Positions 34,194 through 44,400 of a DNA stretch of 64,000 nucleotides are shown here, piece by piece. This DNA comes from Pseudomonadota bacterium. GTDB lineage: Bacteria > Pseudomonadota > Gammaproteobacteria > Burkholderiales > Sulfuriferulaceae. The DNA is taken from assembly GCA_021786845.1 (NCBI GenBank), contig JAJYMO010000097.1, positions 1 through 64,000 on the forward strand, read 5' to 3'. The number at the start of each line of letters is the position of its first letter. Positions within the stretch are counted from its first letter, which is position 1. The notes beneath the pieces were generated by a model, which saw only the letters and a program-made list of their open reading frames with translations, was not told the DNA's origin and did no database searches. The position numbers were made by a program, and so were the translations under genes.

Positions 34194-34333
34194 ACCAATG
34201 GACATGGGAAATTGCCGCCCCGAATCATGAAACAGCACAGTCGCCATGCCCGTTTCACCTCACGCCTTGTGCGCTCACCATCGGGGAGAGCAGGACAAAC
34301 GAAGTCTCGCTGCGCGAGTTTCACGCCAACGCG
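34194..34333 (+). repeat. Dispersed intergenic repeat, copy B (most complete)
   Basis: ACCAATGGACATGGGAAATTGCCGCCCCGAATCATGAAACAGCACAGTCGCCATGCCCGTTTCACCTCACGCCTTG...GAAGTCTCGCTGCGCGAGTTTCACGCCAACGCG. Confidence 0.85.
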
Positions 34334-34350
34334 TAATTCACTGATGTCAT

Positions 34351-35424
34351 TCAGGTAGTGATCACCACGCAATTGCGCCCTTGCATTTTGGCTTTGTACA
34401 AAGCAGTGTCAGCCTTTCCAAGAAAAAGCCGTCCAGCGGTTTCTTCGTCCTGCGAAGATTCCGGTTGCAACTGCGCCACCCCCATAGAAACAGTCATGCG
34501 TATGGGCGAGGTTTGTCCAATTTGAAATTCAAACGCAGCAAAGGCTGCCCTTACCCGCTGGGCAATGTCATCGGCGAAGGCCGCAGTGGTTTCCGGCAAC
34601 ACCGCCACGAACTCCTCACCACCATACCGGGCAAAACTGTCACTACCACGTAACTGCGAACGGATTAACCTGGCCACCTGTTGCAACACCAAATCACCCG
34701 CCTGATGGCCCCACTTATCATTCACATGTTTAAAATAATCCAAATCGAACATAATTAATGACAAAGCCTGATTATGGCGCAAAGCATGGCTCACCGCTTC
34801 TGCTAAACGCACATCAAAATAACGCCGGTTATTCACTTGTGTTAACGCATCCAGCCAGCTTGACTGCTCCAGTTTTTCAAAATATAACGCGTTTTCAAGA
34901 CACATCACCACAAAAGAGGCCATGCGTTCAAGGAAATAAGTACCGTTATTGCTGGAAAACCGGTTTAAACTGTCACTGGCCAAATGCAGCCCACCCAGTA
35001 AGCGTCCTTGTCGTATCAAAGGCAACAAGGCCACCGAACAGGGTGCTCGCTGCAACGGAGTAAACAGCAAACCATGCCGTTCGGCGTCAAATCGGGTTAA
35101 TACCGGCGATGCACCCTGCGAATAATACTGTTCGCAAACACTTGCATCACGCGCCAAAATCAGGCCCATGGGCGAGAAATGACGAATCAATTTATCACCC
35201 AAAACGAATGTCCACTGCTCTTCATAGTCAAACAGGACCAGGCTCACAGCATCAAGAGAGAAGCTGTTCGGAAAATCCTGCAACAAGACCAGTAATAACT
35301 GCTCTACTGTACGGGCGGTCATCAACTGTTGTTCCAGGCAACCAAATTTAATCAACTTGTTTTCATTTTCTCGCGCTTTGGCCAATAGCGCCTGAAGCTG
35401 CTGGTAAATCACACGATCCTTCAC
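34351..35424 (-). CDS. GGDEF diguanylate cyclase with DUF484-like (GAF-type) N-terminus
   Basis: ALTQVNNRRYFDVRL; RGSDSFARYGGEEFVAVLPET with I-site RxxD. Confidence 0.9.
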   Translation of the reverse strand: MKDRVIYQQLQALLAKARENENKLIKFGCLEQQLMTARTVEQLLLVLLQDFPNSFSLDAVSLVLFDYEEQWTFVLGDKLIRHFSPMGLILARDASVCEQYYSQGASPVLTRFDAERHGLLFTPLQRAPCSVALLPLIRQGRLLGGLHLASDSLNRFSSNNGTYFLERMASFVVMCLENALYFEKLEQSSWLDALTQVNNRRYFDVRLAEAVSHALRHNQALSLIMFDLDYFKHVNDKWGHQAGDLVLQQVARLIRSQLRGSDSFARYGGEEFVAVLPETTAAFADDIAQRVRAAFAAFEFQIGQTSPIRMTVSMGVAQLQPESSQDEETAGRLFLGKADTALYKAKMQGRNCVVITT

Positions 35425-35593
35425 GCTTTACTTCCCCCAGTGTCCAAGTGTGGCCAACAGCTCGTTTTTGAACCGGCTGTACTGCTGCGCTACCGGTGCA
35501 TGCCATTTACGTATTGCCAAACGTTCCGCGCAAGTGAGACGAAAATATGGGTGTTCGCTTATCTCGATGATGACAGATAATCAACTGATTTAA

Positions 35594-36298
35594 TTATTTA
35601 TTCACAACATATCGCGTGGGATCAACGATGCCTGCCTGCTCAAATCCTTGACGTCGCAAGCGACAGGCATCACAGCGGCCGCAAGCGTTACCATGCTCAT
35701 CAGCCTGATAACAGGAAACGGTCAAGGCATAATCCACACCCAAGGCAGTACCAAGACGAACGATGTCCGTTTTTGACAAATGTTGTAAAGGGGCGTGAAT
35801 ATGGACAGGATGGCCTTCAACCCCTGCTTTGGTGGCCAAACTGGCCATGTGAGAAAATGCGGCAATGTATTCGGGACGGCAATCCGGATAACCCGAATAA
35901 TCCACCGCATTGACGCCAATAAATAAATCCTGGCTGTCCAGGACTTCGGCCCAGGCCAAAGCCACCGACAACATGATGGTATTGCGTGCGGGAACGTAAG
36001 TCACCGGAATATCGGAGGCAGTTGCGTTCACCACCGCTTTTTCTGATGAAACGGGCACGGCAATGCGCGCGTCAGTCAGCGCTGAGCCGCCAAACAAAGA
36101 CAAATCCAAATGAAAAACCCGATGTTCCGCCGCACCGAGTGCTTCCGCAACACGGCAACTGGCAGCAATTTCAGCCCGATGCCGCTGACCGTAATCAAAA
36201 CTCAAAGTATGGCAAATGTAGCCGGATTGTTGCGCTTGCGCTAACACCGTAGCTGAATCCAATCCACCAGACAACAACACCACCGCTGGTTTTATCAT
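35594..36298 (-). CDS. queC: 7-cyano-7-deazaguanine synthase
   Basis: [43 protein letters not shown]. Confidence 0.97.
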   Translation of the reverse strand: MIKPAVVLLSGGLDSATVLAQAQQSGYICHTLSFDYGQRHRAEIAASCRVAEALGAAEHRVFHLDLSLFGGSALTDARIAVPVSSEKAVVNATASDIPVTYVPARNTIMLSVALAWAEVLDSQDLFIGVNAVDYSGYPDCRPEYIAAFSHMASLATKAGVEGHPVHIHAPLQHLSKTDIVRLGTALGVDYALTVSCYQADEHGNACGRCDACRLRRQGFEQAGIVDPTRYVVNK

Positions 36299-36304
36299 CT
36301 TAAA

Positions 36305-36946
36305 TTACCTTCCCCGCGCATCATTCCACAACAATTTATGCAATTGCAACTGCAAACGCACCGGCAAATGATCGCGCAGTATCCAATCGGCTAACAATCC
36401 GGCATTCATGCCATGTACAGGGGAAAACAACAGCGGGCAACGTGCGGCGAGGTCATACTTTTGCAAAATACCGCGCGCCCACTGGTAATCGGCCTCGTCA
36501 ACAATGACAAATTTGAGTTCATCGTGCGCAGTCAGAAGTGCCATATTTTCCCAGCGATTTTTCTCCACCTCCCCGGAACCCGGTGTTTTCACATCAACGA
36601 TTCGCGCGACACGTGCATCGACACCGGAAATATCCAAAGCACCACTGGTTTCCAGCGACACATCATAACCTGCATCACACAACGCACGCAGCAAACCCAA
36701 GGCTTCACGTTGTGCCAAAGGCTCCCCGCCGGTCAAGGTCACATAACGAACCGGGTACTGTGCAACTTGCGCCAAAATTTCTGCGACGGCAAGGCGCTCG
36801 CCACCCTGAAAAGCGTAAGTGGTGTCGCAATAGCCGCAACGCAACGGGCAGCCAGTTAAGCGCACAAACACCGTGGGGAAACCGGAACGGCTGGTTTCGC
36901 CTTGCAAAGAATAAAAAATCTCGGAAACGCGCAACACTTCAGACAT
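36305..36946 (-). CDS. queE: 7-carboxy-7-deazaguanine synthase (radical SAM)
   Basis: IFYSLQGETSRSGFPTVFVRLTGCPLRCGYCDTTYAF; VTLTGGEPLAQ. Confidence 0.97.
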   Translation of the reverse strand: MSEVLRVSEIFYSLQGETSRSGFPTVFVRLTGCPLRCGYCDTTYAFQGGERLAVAEILAQVAQYPVRYVTLTGGEPLAQREALGLLRALCDAGYDVSLETSGALDISGVDARVARIVDVKTPGSGEVEKNRWENMALLTAHDELKFVIVDEADYQWARGILQKYDLAARCPLLFSPVHGMNAGLLADWILRDHLPVRLQLQLHKLLWNDARGR

Positions 36947-36960
36947 GACATCGCCTCATC

Positions 36961-37755
36961 TTATTGTGATGCGCTCTGCAATAGCTGCAAGCGTTTTTTT
37001 CCCATTGCCCCAGCAGAAGAATCCGGATATTTTTTGATTAAACTTTGCAAGGTATTGTGTGCATTGTCCAAATCACCCATTTCAATTTGTGCGCTAGACA
37101 GGTTCAGTAACGCATCAGGCACTTTAGGGCTCTGGGGATAAACCTTGATCAGTTTTTGTTGGGCAAGCGCTGAGTTTTTAAAATCTTTCAGGGAAAAATA
37201 AGCATTGCCTATCCAGTATTGCGCACTCGCAGACAAGGCATCATGCGGGTAACGCTTCAGAAATTGATTGAAGTTGTTGATTGCACCCTTGTAATCGCCC
37301 TGTTTGAATTGGGTCAGCGCGGCTTGATAGGCCTGTGCTTGCGGGGTGGTGGTGTTATCGACAGTTGGCACGGATGAAGAATTGCCGGTATCCGCAGCGG
37401 GTGCGGGTGTCGTGGACACACCGCCTTGTGGCAAGGCACGCAGGCGAGCATCCAAATCCTGATACATGTCGGTTTGGCGTTTTTCTGCAAGCGCCAATTC
37501 ATGGGTTTGCTCATCCATTTGACCGTGCATCGTGGCTAAATCGGTTTTCAGCGCATCAATCTGCGACTGCAAACTTAATACCGCAGCCGCTTGGGACTGT
37601 GGTTCCAAAGTAGATAAACGTTGATTCACGGCATCTACCTGTTGCTGTATGGCGGCCAGGCGATTCGCCGACTCGTCATCCATGGCTTGCGCTGGCATCA
37701 CCAGCGCAAGCCCAAGCAGCCCACACATCAAACGTGCGACAGACTGATTATGCAT
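36961..37755 (-). CDS. cpoB: Tol-Pal system protein CpoB/YbgF
   Basis: TPR repeats AYQAALTQFKQGDYKGAINNFNQFLKRYPHDALSASAQYWIGNAYF; next to pal. Confidence 0.93.
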   Translation of the reverse strand: MHNQSVARLMCGLLGLALVMPAQAMDDESANRLAAIQQQVDAVNQRLSTLEPQSQAAAVLSLQSQIDALKTDLATMHGQMDEQTHELALAEKRQTDMYQDLDARLRALPQGGVSTTPAPAADTGNSSSVPTVDNTTTPQAQAYQAALTQFKQGDYKGAINNFNQFLKRYPHDALSASAQYWIGNAYFSLKDFKNSALAQQKLIKVYPQSPKVPDALLNLSSAQIEMGDLDNAHNTLQSLIKKYPDSSAGAMGKKRLQLLQSASQ

Positions 37756-37760
37756 GACGT

Positions 37761-38315
37761 TTACTCGCTTTGATACACAATATCGGTACGGCGGTTTTTA
37801 GCCCAAGCCGCCTCGTCATTGCCAGTCGCCACAGGTTTTTCTTTGCCATAGCTGATGGTAGACATTTGAGCATCCGGCACATTCAACAGAGACAGAGATT
37901 TACGCACGGAGTCTGCACGACGCTGACCCAAAGCCAGGTTGTATTCTGCGCTGCCCCGATCGTCCGTATTGCCTTGCAGCTGTACTTTAGCACTGGTATG
38001 GCTCACCAGATAAGCCGCATGCGCTTGCAGCATCGGTGTATATTCGCTGGACACATTCGATTTGTTAAAAGCAAAATAAATACTGCGTTGTGCAAGCAGG
38101 CTGTCAGGATTATTCAGTGGGTTCACTGCAACTGGCGCTTGGGCATGAGCCCGCGCTTCAGCCGCAGCCGCAGCTGCCGCAGCGGCTTGATCAGCTGCGG
38201 CTTTTTCAGCTGCAGCGCGTGCCGCATCGGCCTGCGCCGTGTCCACTTTGGCAGGGGTTGACGCGCAACCCGCCAACAGGCCCATCACAGCCAAACTCAA
38301 TAAAGTCTTCTTCAT
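37761..38315 (-). CDS. pal: Peptidoglycan-associated lipoprotein
   Basis: Lipobox LLAGC; Ala-rich linker; IYFAFNKSNVSSEY...VQLQGNTDDRGSAEYNLALGQRRADSVRKSL. Confidence 0.97.
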   Translation of the reverse strand: MKKTLLSLAVMGLLAGCASTPAKVDTAQADAARAAAEKAAADQAAAAAAAAAEARAHAQAPVAVNPLNNPDSLLAQRSIYFAFNKSNVSSEYTPMLQAHAAYLVSHTSAKVQLQGNTDDRGSAEYNLALGQRRADSVRKSLSLLNVPDAQMSTISYGKEKPVATGNDEAAWAKNRRTDIVYQSE

Positions 38316-38398
38316 TTCATCATTCCCTTTTACATTAAAAAATTAATCATCACATTAACATTATGTTTCATTAACAAACCAAACTTACGATTTTTTAA

Positions 38399-38422
38399 TT
38401 CACATTCACATTCACATTCACA
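38399..38422. repeat. Hexanucleotide microsatellite (TTCACA/CACATT), about four units
   Basis: TTCACATTCACATTCACATTCACA between the tolB stop and the pal start. Confidence 0.9.
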
Positions 38423-38439
38423 ACAACACATTACAACGT

Positions 38440-39696
38440 TCAATGCCCCCAAACAGGGCTCTCCAAATTTTCATCTGTATTAAACAGGCGTTCATGCGTC
38501 TTGCCATCCACAGAAACCACTGCCAATTCGCCGCGGCCATTCACTACCGTTGCATAGAGTATCATTTTCCCGTTAGGCGCGAAACTGGGTGACTCATCAT
38601 CGTCACCATTGGTCAGCACCTGTACTTGCCCGCTGGCCACATCCATAAGCGAAATATGAAATTGCCCATGCTGGCGTTGTACGAACACAAAACTTTTCCC
38701 ATTCGGACTCCAGCGTGGTGACACGCTGTAATTGCCTTCAAAAGTCATGCGTGTCGCAGTCCCACCACTCGCGGGCATCTGATAAATTTGCGGTGAGCCG
38801 TCACGGTCAGAAGTAAACAACAAATTCTGCCCATCCGGACTCCAGTTGGGTTCCGTATCAATCCTGCCGCCAAAGGTCAAGCGCTTTAAACCGGAACCAT
38901 CTGCATTCATTACATACAACTGCGAGCCATTGTCGCGCGTGAGCACCAACGCCAAACGGTTGCCATCCGGACTCCACGCCGGCGCACTGTTGCTGCCCTT
39001 AAATCTGGCCAACACAAAACGCTTGCCAGATGACATCGACTGTTCATACACCACGGCATGTCCGCTTTCAAATGAAACATAGGCGATTTTGCTGCCATCC
39101 CTGCTCCATGCGGGAGACATAATCGGCTCGACGGACTTTAATACAGTCTGGGCATCATACCCATCCGAATCGGCCACTTCCAGCCGGAAAGTTTTCCCCG
39201 TTTTCATCACATACATAATATGAGAGCTAAAATTTCCCGGTATACCGATCAATTTCTGGTACACCACATCAGCAATTTTGTGTGCTACAGCACGCAATTG
39301 GTTGGTATTGGCCGTATAACTGTAACCAGCCAGCTGCGTTTGCTGCACAGCATCCATTAAACGGAAACGTACATCAATCTGTCCATCAGCTTGTGCATCA
39401 ACATGTCCCAATACAATGGCTTCGGCGCCACGCGTACGCGCCACACCAAATCGCGGGTCGGTGGGTTCAACGATCGGCGGATTCAAATCACTGACATTCA
39501 CCAGGCTAAATTCGCCACTGCTTATCAAGTCAGCGCCCACCACCCCGGTTATGACACGATAAGCGTCTCCTGCACCACCAAATGGCGAGATGGCCACCGG
39601 AATTTTACTGGTCTCCCCACCATGAATGTCTATGGTTAACGCAGCTTGTGCCTGTAGAGACACGCCCAGCAACAGTAAAACAATATGCCATTTCAC
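38440..39696 (-). CDS. tolB: Tol-Pal system beta-propeller protein TolB
   Basis: APAWSPDGNRLALVLTRDNGSQLYVMNADGSGLKRLTFGGRIDTEPNWSPDGQNLLFTSDRDGSPQIY repeats. Confidence 0.98.
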   Translation of the reverse strand: MKWHIVLLLLGVSLQAQAALTIDIHGGETSKIPVAISPFGGAGDAYRVITGVVGADLISSGEFSLVNVSDLNPPIVEPTDPRFGVARTRGAEAIVLGHVDAQADGQIDVRFRLMDAVQQTQLAGYSYTANTNQLRAVAHKIADVVYQKLIGIPGNFSSHIMYVMKTGKTFRLEVADSDGYDAQTVLKSVEPIMSPAWSRDGSKIAYVSFESGHAVVYEQSMSSGKRFVLARFKGSNSAPAWSPDGNRLALVLTRDNGSQLYVMNADGSGLKRLTFGGRIDTEPNWSPDGQNLLFTSDRDGSPQIYQMPASGGTATRMTFEGNYSVSPRWSPNGKSFVFVQRQHGQFHISLMDVASGQVQVLTNGDDDESPSFAPNGKMILYATVVNGRGELAVVSVDGKTHERLFNTDENLESPVWGH

Positions 39697-39711
39697 AATC
39701 TGTACGCCTTT

Positions 39712-40584
39712 TTAGTGATCTTGCGGTGAAAAATGCAAATTCAATTCTCTAAACTGCCCAGCCAATACCGCATCGGGCGGCATGGGCAATGGTGATGCCT
39801 TCAATATCGCCCGACGCACCGCGTCATCATAAACGGGTTGGCCGCTTGAATGCTGTAAACTCACTTGAACGACTTCGCCTGACGGTAATACGGTGACGAT
39901 AAAAATCGCTTCAGGGTTGCCTTGCAAACCCTCCGGCAAAATAATGCGTCCACGAATTTTGGCTTTTATCTTATCTTTAAATTCTTGCATCATGCCAGCT
40001 TGTTGGCGCGAAAACTGGTTTGCAGTGTTCAGCGCGCGTTCCGATTGACTGCTCAATTCTGATGCCGTCTGTTGTGCCATCAATTTTTGTAATGCCACTT
40101 TGCGTTTCCCGGCGGCTATTTTTTGCTGTGCCAATTGCGCTTGCCTGATTTGCGCTTGTTGAGCCAATCTTTCTTGAACTAATTTTTCCTGCGCCAACTT
40201 TGCTTGTACCAATTTTGCTTGTACCAGTTTTTCCTGCACTTTTCGTTTCAATTTCTCCTGTTGTTCACGCTGCTGAGCCAATGCAATGTCTGGTTGCGCC
40301 GGCGGAACCGCTTGTGGCGCTGGCGGCGGTACGGCTGTGGAAACCTGTTTTACGGGTGCGGGTGGCTGCATGTCGGGCTGCGGTAACGGTGCCATCTCTG
40401 CAGGCGACCACATTTCCACCGCTACCGGACCAGCATCTTGCGTTTTCCAGTTCACGCTCAACAACATCAACACCACAAATAGCGCATGCACCCCGAATGC
40501 CAATGCAGCGGCAGTGATGCGCAATGATTTCGGTGTATTCGAATGCGATAACCAGGACGCATCCGGCATGAAGACCGGGTTCAT
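39712..40584 (-). CDS. tolA: TolA/TonB-family energy transducer of the Tol system
   Basis: N-terminal TM, Pro-rich segment, QAKLVQAKLAQEKLVQERL coil, C-terminal EAIFIVTVLPSGEVVQVSLQHSSGQPVYDDAVRRAILKASPLP. Confidence 0.92.
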   Translation of the reverse strand: MNPVFMPDASWLSHSNTPKSLRITAAALAFGVHALFVVLMLLSVNWKTQDAGPVAVEMWSPAEMAPLPQPDMQPPAPVKQVSTAVPPPAPQAVPPAQPDIALAQQREQQEKLKRKVQEKLVQAKLVQAKLAQEKLVQERLAQQAQIRQAQLAQQKIAAGKRKVALQKLMAQQTASELSSQSERALNTANQFSRQQAGMMQEFKDKIKAKIRGRIILPEGLQGNPEAIFIVTVLPSGEVVQVSLQHSSGQPVYDDAVRRAILKASPLPMPPDAVLAGQFRELNLHFSPQDH

Positions 40585-41009
40585 TATTGCTGCGACGCTG
40601 GCACCGCCAGGAGCCCCAAATGCTTGACCTGATTACGCTGCATCAAGCTCATCACTTTCATCACCACCTCATAACGAACCTGTTTGTCAGCGGCAATCAC
40701 CACTGGCTGATCCGGATTATCCGATTGTTTTTTTGCCACCCATGCCGCCAGTTGCGCCTCGCTCATGAAGCGATTTTGCATGTGTTGCAAGGGATCCGTG
40801 ACGCTCAGACTTTTATCGGCAAGAATCGTAATCTGTGCAGGCATCACCGACACATTCCTTGCTTTGTCCACACTGGGCAAATCCACTTGCCCAGGTGTGA
40901 TCATGGGTGCGGTGACCATAAAGATCACCAGCAATACCATCATCACGTCAATGTAAGGCACGACGTTGATTTGAGCCATCAATCTGCGGCTACGGCGACC
41001 ACTGCTCAT
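40584..41009 (-). CDS. tolR: ExbD/TolR
   Basis: INVVPYIDVMMVLLVIFMVTAPMI. Confidence 0.96.
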   Translation of the reverse strand: MSSGRRSRRLMAQINVVPYIDVMMVLLVIFMVTAPMITPGQVDLPSVDKARNVSVMPAQITILADKSLSVTDPLQHMQNRFMSEAQLAAWVAKKQSDNPDQPVVIAADKQVRYEVVMKVMSLMQRNQVKHLGLLAVPASQQ

Positions 41010-41695
41010 CGTTTTATGGACTGCCGTTGCAGAATATTTGCAAACTCTTCCAGAAAGCTTTCAAACCGGTTGGCCAATTGGTCAATATCGCGCGCATAAT
41101 GGTTGTAGGCCACCACGGCAGGTATGGCGGCAAACAAACCCATTGCTGTCGCCACCAATGCTTCGGCAATACCGGGCGCCACATTCGCCAGTGTCGCCTG
41201 ACCTACATTTGACAAATTACGGAATGCATTCATGATACCCCACACGGTGCCAAATAGCCCCACATACGGACTGACTGAGCCGACCGTTGCCAAATAAGAC
41301 ATATTGCTTTCCAGTGCATCCAGCTGTCGTTGAAAGCTGGCGCGCATGGCACGTCGCGTACTGTCCGCCACATCGGATGGTTCAACCCCCCCCTGATTTT
41401 TTAATTTGCCATACTCGCGAAACCCTGCCGTAAATATCCTGCCCATTTCTCCGCTTTGCTCACCCTCGTGGGCGATACGTTCGGCCAGCTGGTTCATGTC
41501 CCCTCCCTGCCAGAATACCTGTTCAAACTTGTCAGCGCGACGCCGGGTCTGGCGCAAAACAAAAAATTTAATGAAAATCTGCCACCAGGAAAGCAGGGAT
41601 ACGCCTAACAATATCCCCAGAACCATTTTAACCGCCACACTGGCACCTGAGACCAGCGACAACAAAGAAGCGTCTTGCAATACACCAATTTCCAC
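41006..41695 (-). CDS. tolQ: TolQ proton channel
   Basis: YLATVGSVSPYVGLFGTVWGIMNAFRNL; GIAEALVATAMGLFAAIPAVVAYN; GTG start inferred after the ybgC stop. Confidence 0.96.
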   Translation of the reverse strand: MEIGVLQDASLLSLVSGASVAVKMVLGILLGVSLLSWWQIFIKFFVLRQTRRRADKFEQVFWQGGDMNQLAERIAHEGEQSGEMGRIFTAGFREYGKLKNQGGVEPSDVADSTRRAMRASFQRQLDALESNMSYLATVGSVSPYVGLFGTVWGIMNAFRNLSNVGQATLANVAPGIAEALVATAMGLFAAIPAVVAYNHYARDIDQLANRFESFLEEFANILQRQSIKR

Positions 41696-41697
41696 GT

Positions 41698-42096
41698 TTA
41701 ATCTTTCAGCAATTGTTGAACCCACTCAGGGATTGTAACCGGTTTAAATGTCACTTTATTGACACACACCACTTCTACTTCAGCATCTACCAGTAAAGTA
41801 CCGCACCAAATTTGTTGCGCAAAACGCATACGAAATGGGTGTAATTGTGCAATACGACAGACCACGGACAACTCATCATCGTAACGCGCAGGTTGTCGCA
41901 GTCGAAGTGAAAATTGCCGTACGACAAATTGTATACCGGCTTCATCCAGCAAGGTCTTTTGATCAACCCCTAAAGCACGCAACCATTCTGTGCGCGCACG
42001 TTCCAAAAACTTGACATAATTAGCGTGATACACCACGCCTGCCGAATCAGTGTCTTCATAATAAATTCTTATTTTAAAAACAAAATCATTCACGTT
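41698..42096 (-). CDS. ybgC: YbgC-type acyl-CoA thioesterase
   Basis: [37 protein letters not shown] start inferred, overlapping ruvB stop. Confidence 0.94.
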   Translation of the reverse strand, partial: NVNDFVFKIRIYYEDTDSAGVVYHANYVKFLERARTEWLRALGVDQKTLLDEAGIQFVVRQFSLRLRQPARYDDELSVVCRIAQLHPFRMRFAQQIWCGTLLVDAEVEVVCVNKVTFKPVTIPEWVQQLLKD

Positions 42097-43126
42097 CGCC
42101 GTCCGCATCAGGCCACAAATTTGCCGGACTCGACAAACCAAAATGCCGCCAGGCCATTGCCGTCGCTATCCGTCCGCGCGGAGTGCGTTGCAAATAGCCC
42201 TGCTGAATCAAATAGGGTTCCAGCACATCTTCAATGGTGTCACGCGCTTCACCGATGGCTGCAGCCAAATTATCCAACCCAACAGGGCCACCCTGAAATT
42301 TTTCCAGTACTGCGCCCAGTAACTTGCGATCCATCATATCCAATCCGGCATGATCCACATCCAGCATGGATAACGCAGCGTCCGCCACCGCTGAGGTCAC
42401 TCTGCCATCTGCACGCACTTCCGCATAATCCCGCACGCGACGCAACAAGCGGTTGGCAATACGCGGCGTACCGCGTGAACGGCGCGCAATTTCCGTTGCA
42501 CCTTCTTCGACCACGGTCATGTTCAACAGCTGGGCTGAACGCAACACAATGCGGGTTAATTCCTGCGGCGAATAAAACTCCAGGCGAGCGACGATGCCGA
42601 AACGATCCAGTAATGGGTTTGTCAACATGCCCGCCCTGGTGGTTGCGCCCACCAGAGTGAATGGCGGTAAATCGAGTTTCACTGAGCGCGCTGAAGGCCC
42701 TTCGCCTATCATAATATCAAGTTGAAAATCCTCTAAAGCAGGGTAAAGCATTTCCTCCACGACGGGACTAAGACGATGGATTTCATCGATAAATAAAACG
42801 TCATTGGGTTCCAGATTGGTCAGCAATGCAGCCAAATCCCCTGCTCGCTCCAACACAGGCCCCGATGTTTGACGCAAATTCACGCCCATTTCGCGCGCCA
42901 CAATGTGCGCCAAAGTGGTTTTACCCAAACCTGGCGGGCCAAACAACAACACATGATCCAGTGCCTCGCGACGTTTGCGCGCCGCTTCAATAAAAATTGA
43001 CAGCTGTCCGCGTGCTTTTTCTTGCCCCACATATTCAGCCAGATCCCGGGGACGCAACGCTCGCTCTATCTGTTCTTCTACCACAGCTTGTTGAGTCGGC
43101 GCGATGATGCGATCGATTTCTATCAT
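42086..43126 (-). CDS. ruvB: Holliday junction helicase RuvB
   Basis: [50 protein letters not shown]. Confidence 0.98.
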   Translation of the reverse strand: MIEIDRIIAPTQQAVVEEQIERALRPRDLAEYVGQEKARGQLSIFIEAARKRREALDHVLLFGPPGLGKTTLAHIVAREMGVNLRQTSGPVLERAGDLAALLTNLEPNDVLFIDEIHRLSPVVEEMLYPALEDFQLDIMIGEGPSARSVKLDLPPFTLVGATTRAGMLTNPLLDRFGIVARLEFYSPQELTRIVLRSAQLLNMTVVEEGATEIARRSRGTPRIANRLLRRVRDYAEVRADGRVTSAVADAALSMLDVDHAGLDMMDRKLLGAVLEKFQGGPVGLDNLAAAIGEARDTIEDVLEPYLIQQGYLQRTPRGRIATAMAWRHFGLSSPANLWPDADGERE

Positions 43127-43148
43127 GACAGCTGTTTATCAAAAAATA

Positions 43149-43733
43149 TCATGAGCGCGACAACCACTTCAATGCGGCGCGGATGCCGTTTTCCACATTA
43201 AGACTGACATCGGGCTGACGAATCGCCGCAGACGCTTCGCGTTCACTGTAGCCCAAAGCCAGCAATGCATCGTACACCTCGTCGGACACCCCACGTATTG
43301 CAGCAGCCGGAACAGCACTACTGCCCACTTCGGTCAGTTTTCCACGCAATTCCAATACCAGACGCTCAGCCGTTTTACGCCCCACACCCGGAATGCGCAC
43401 CAGGCGCGCAAAATCTTGATGAGCAACCGCATGAGCGAGTTCCGGCGTATCCATGCCTGACAGCAAAGCCAGGGCCATTTTGGCGCCCACACCGGTGACT
43501 TTAATCAGCTGCCGAAACACCGCCCGTTCCGCCAATGTGGCAAAGCCATAGAGCAATTGGGCATCTTCACGCACCACAAAATGCGTGAACAAACTCATTG
43601 TCTGACCCAAAGCAGGCAATTGATAAAACGTGCTCATGGGCACATCCATCTCATACCCTACGCCTGCGGCCACCTCCACCACAATTTGTGGCGGTAATTT
43701 TTCCAGCAGTTGTCCGCTGATTCTACCTATCAT
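43149..43733 (-). CDS. ruvA: Holliday junction helicase subunit RuvA
   Basis: [51 protein letters not shown]. Confidence 0.97.
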   Translation of the reverse strand: MIGRISGQLLEKLPPQIVVEVAAGVGYEMDVPMSTFYQLPALGQTMSLFTHFVVREDAQLLYGFATLAERAVFRQLIKVTGVGAKMALALLSGMDTPELAHAVAHQDFARLVRIPGVGRKTAERLVLELRGKLTEVGSSAVPAAAIRGVSDEVYDALLALGYSEREASAAIRQPDVSLNVENGIRAALKWLSRS

Positions 43734-43750
43734 TACGCCGATTCACCTTT

Positions 43751-44263
43751 CTACAACACCCGTCCATGACGAACCCGCCGACCTGTCCATGCTGCACTGC
43801 CCTGTATACTGTGCACATGGCACAGCGCACATGCCAGGGCATCTGCCGCATCAGGCGAAGGCGCTGACGGCAAGTTTAACAGACGCATCACCATTGCCTG
43901 TACTTGCAATTTATCCGCATGACCGTTGCCCACCACCGCCTGCTTCACCTGCAAGGCAGTATATTCCGCAACAGGCAAATGCCGTAATACAGCGGCACAA
44001 ATTGCCGCTCCCCGTGCCTGCCCAAGCAGGAGCGTAGATTGCGGATTGACATTCACAAATACTTTCTCTATCGCTGCCTGTGTAGGTTGGTACATCTCGA
44101 TGGCCTCGCCAAGGCCAGACAAAATAATGGCCAGGCGCTGCGGCAGCTCCCCTTCTCCCGTTTTAACACAACCACTCGCCACATAGTGCGCCGACCTGTC
44201 GCGCCAATCAATCACCCCGAATCCTGTGATCCGCAAGCCTGGATCTATTCCCAATATGCGCAT
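43751..44263 (-). CDS. ruvC: Holliday junction resolvase RuvC
   Basis: [54 protein letters not shown]. Confidence 0.97.
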   Translation of the reverse strand: MRILGIDPGLRITGFGVIDWRDRSAHYVASGCVKTGEGELPQRLAIILSGLGEAIEMYQPTQAAIEKVFVNVNPQSTLLLGQARGAAICAAVLRHLPVAEYTALQVKQAVVGNGHADKLQVQAMVMRLLNLPSAPSPDAADALACALCHVHSIQGSAAWTGRRVRHGRVL

Positions 44264-44400
44264 GAACATCCCATAGCAAAACCGCAGCATTCCGCGCTAA
44301 CGAGCGAATTTTACACTTATTGGGGTAAAACTGTGGCCTAATTATGCTGTGCCGCGAGTCCTTTTGCTATACTGATTGCCCCTAATCACCCCAAACCGCT

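Noticed and set aside
37770-38261. Plus-strand 163-aa ORF opposite pal
   Set aside because: Antisense shadow of the pal coding sequence, low-complexity translation.
42025-42660. Plus-strand 211-aa ORF opposite ybgC/ruvB
   Set aside because: Antisense to strongly conserved ruvB with no recognisable motif; shadow ORF.
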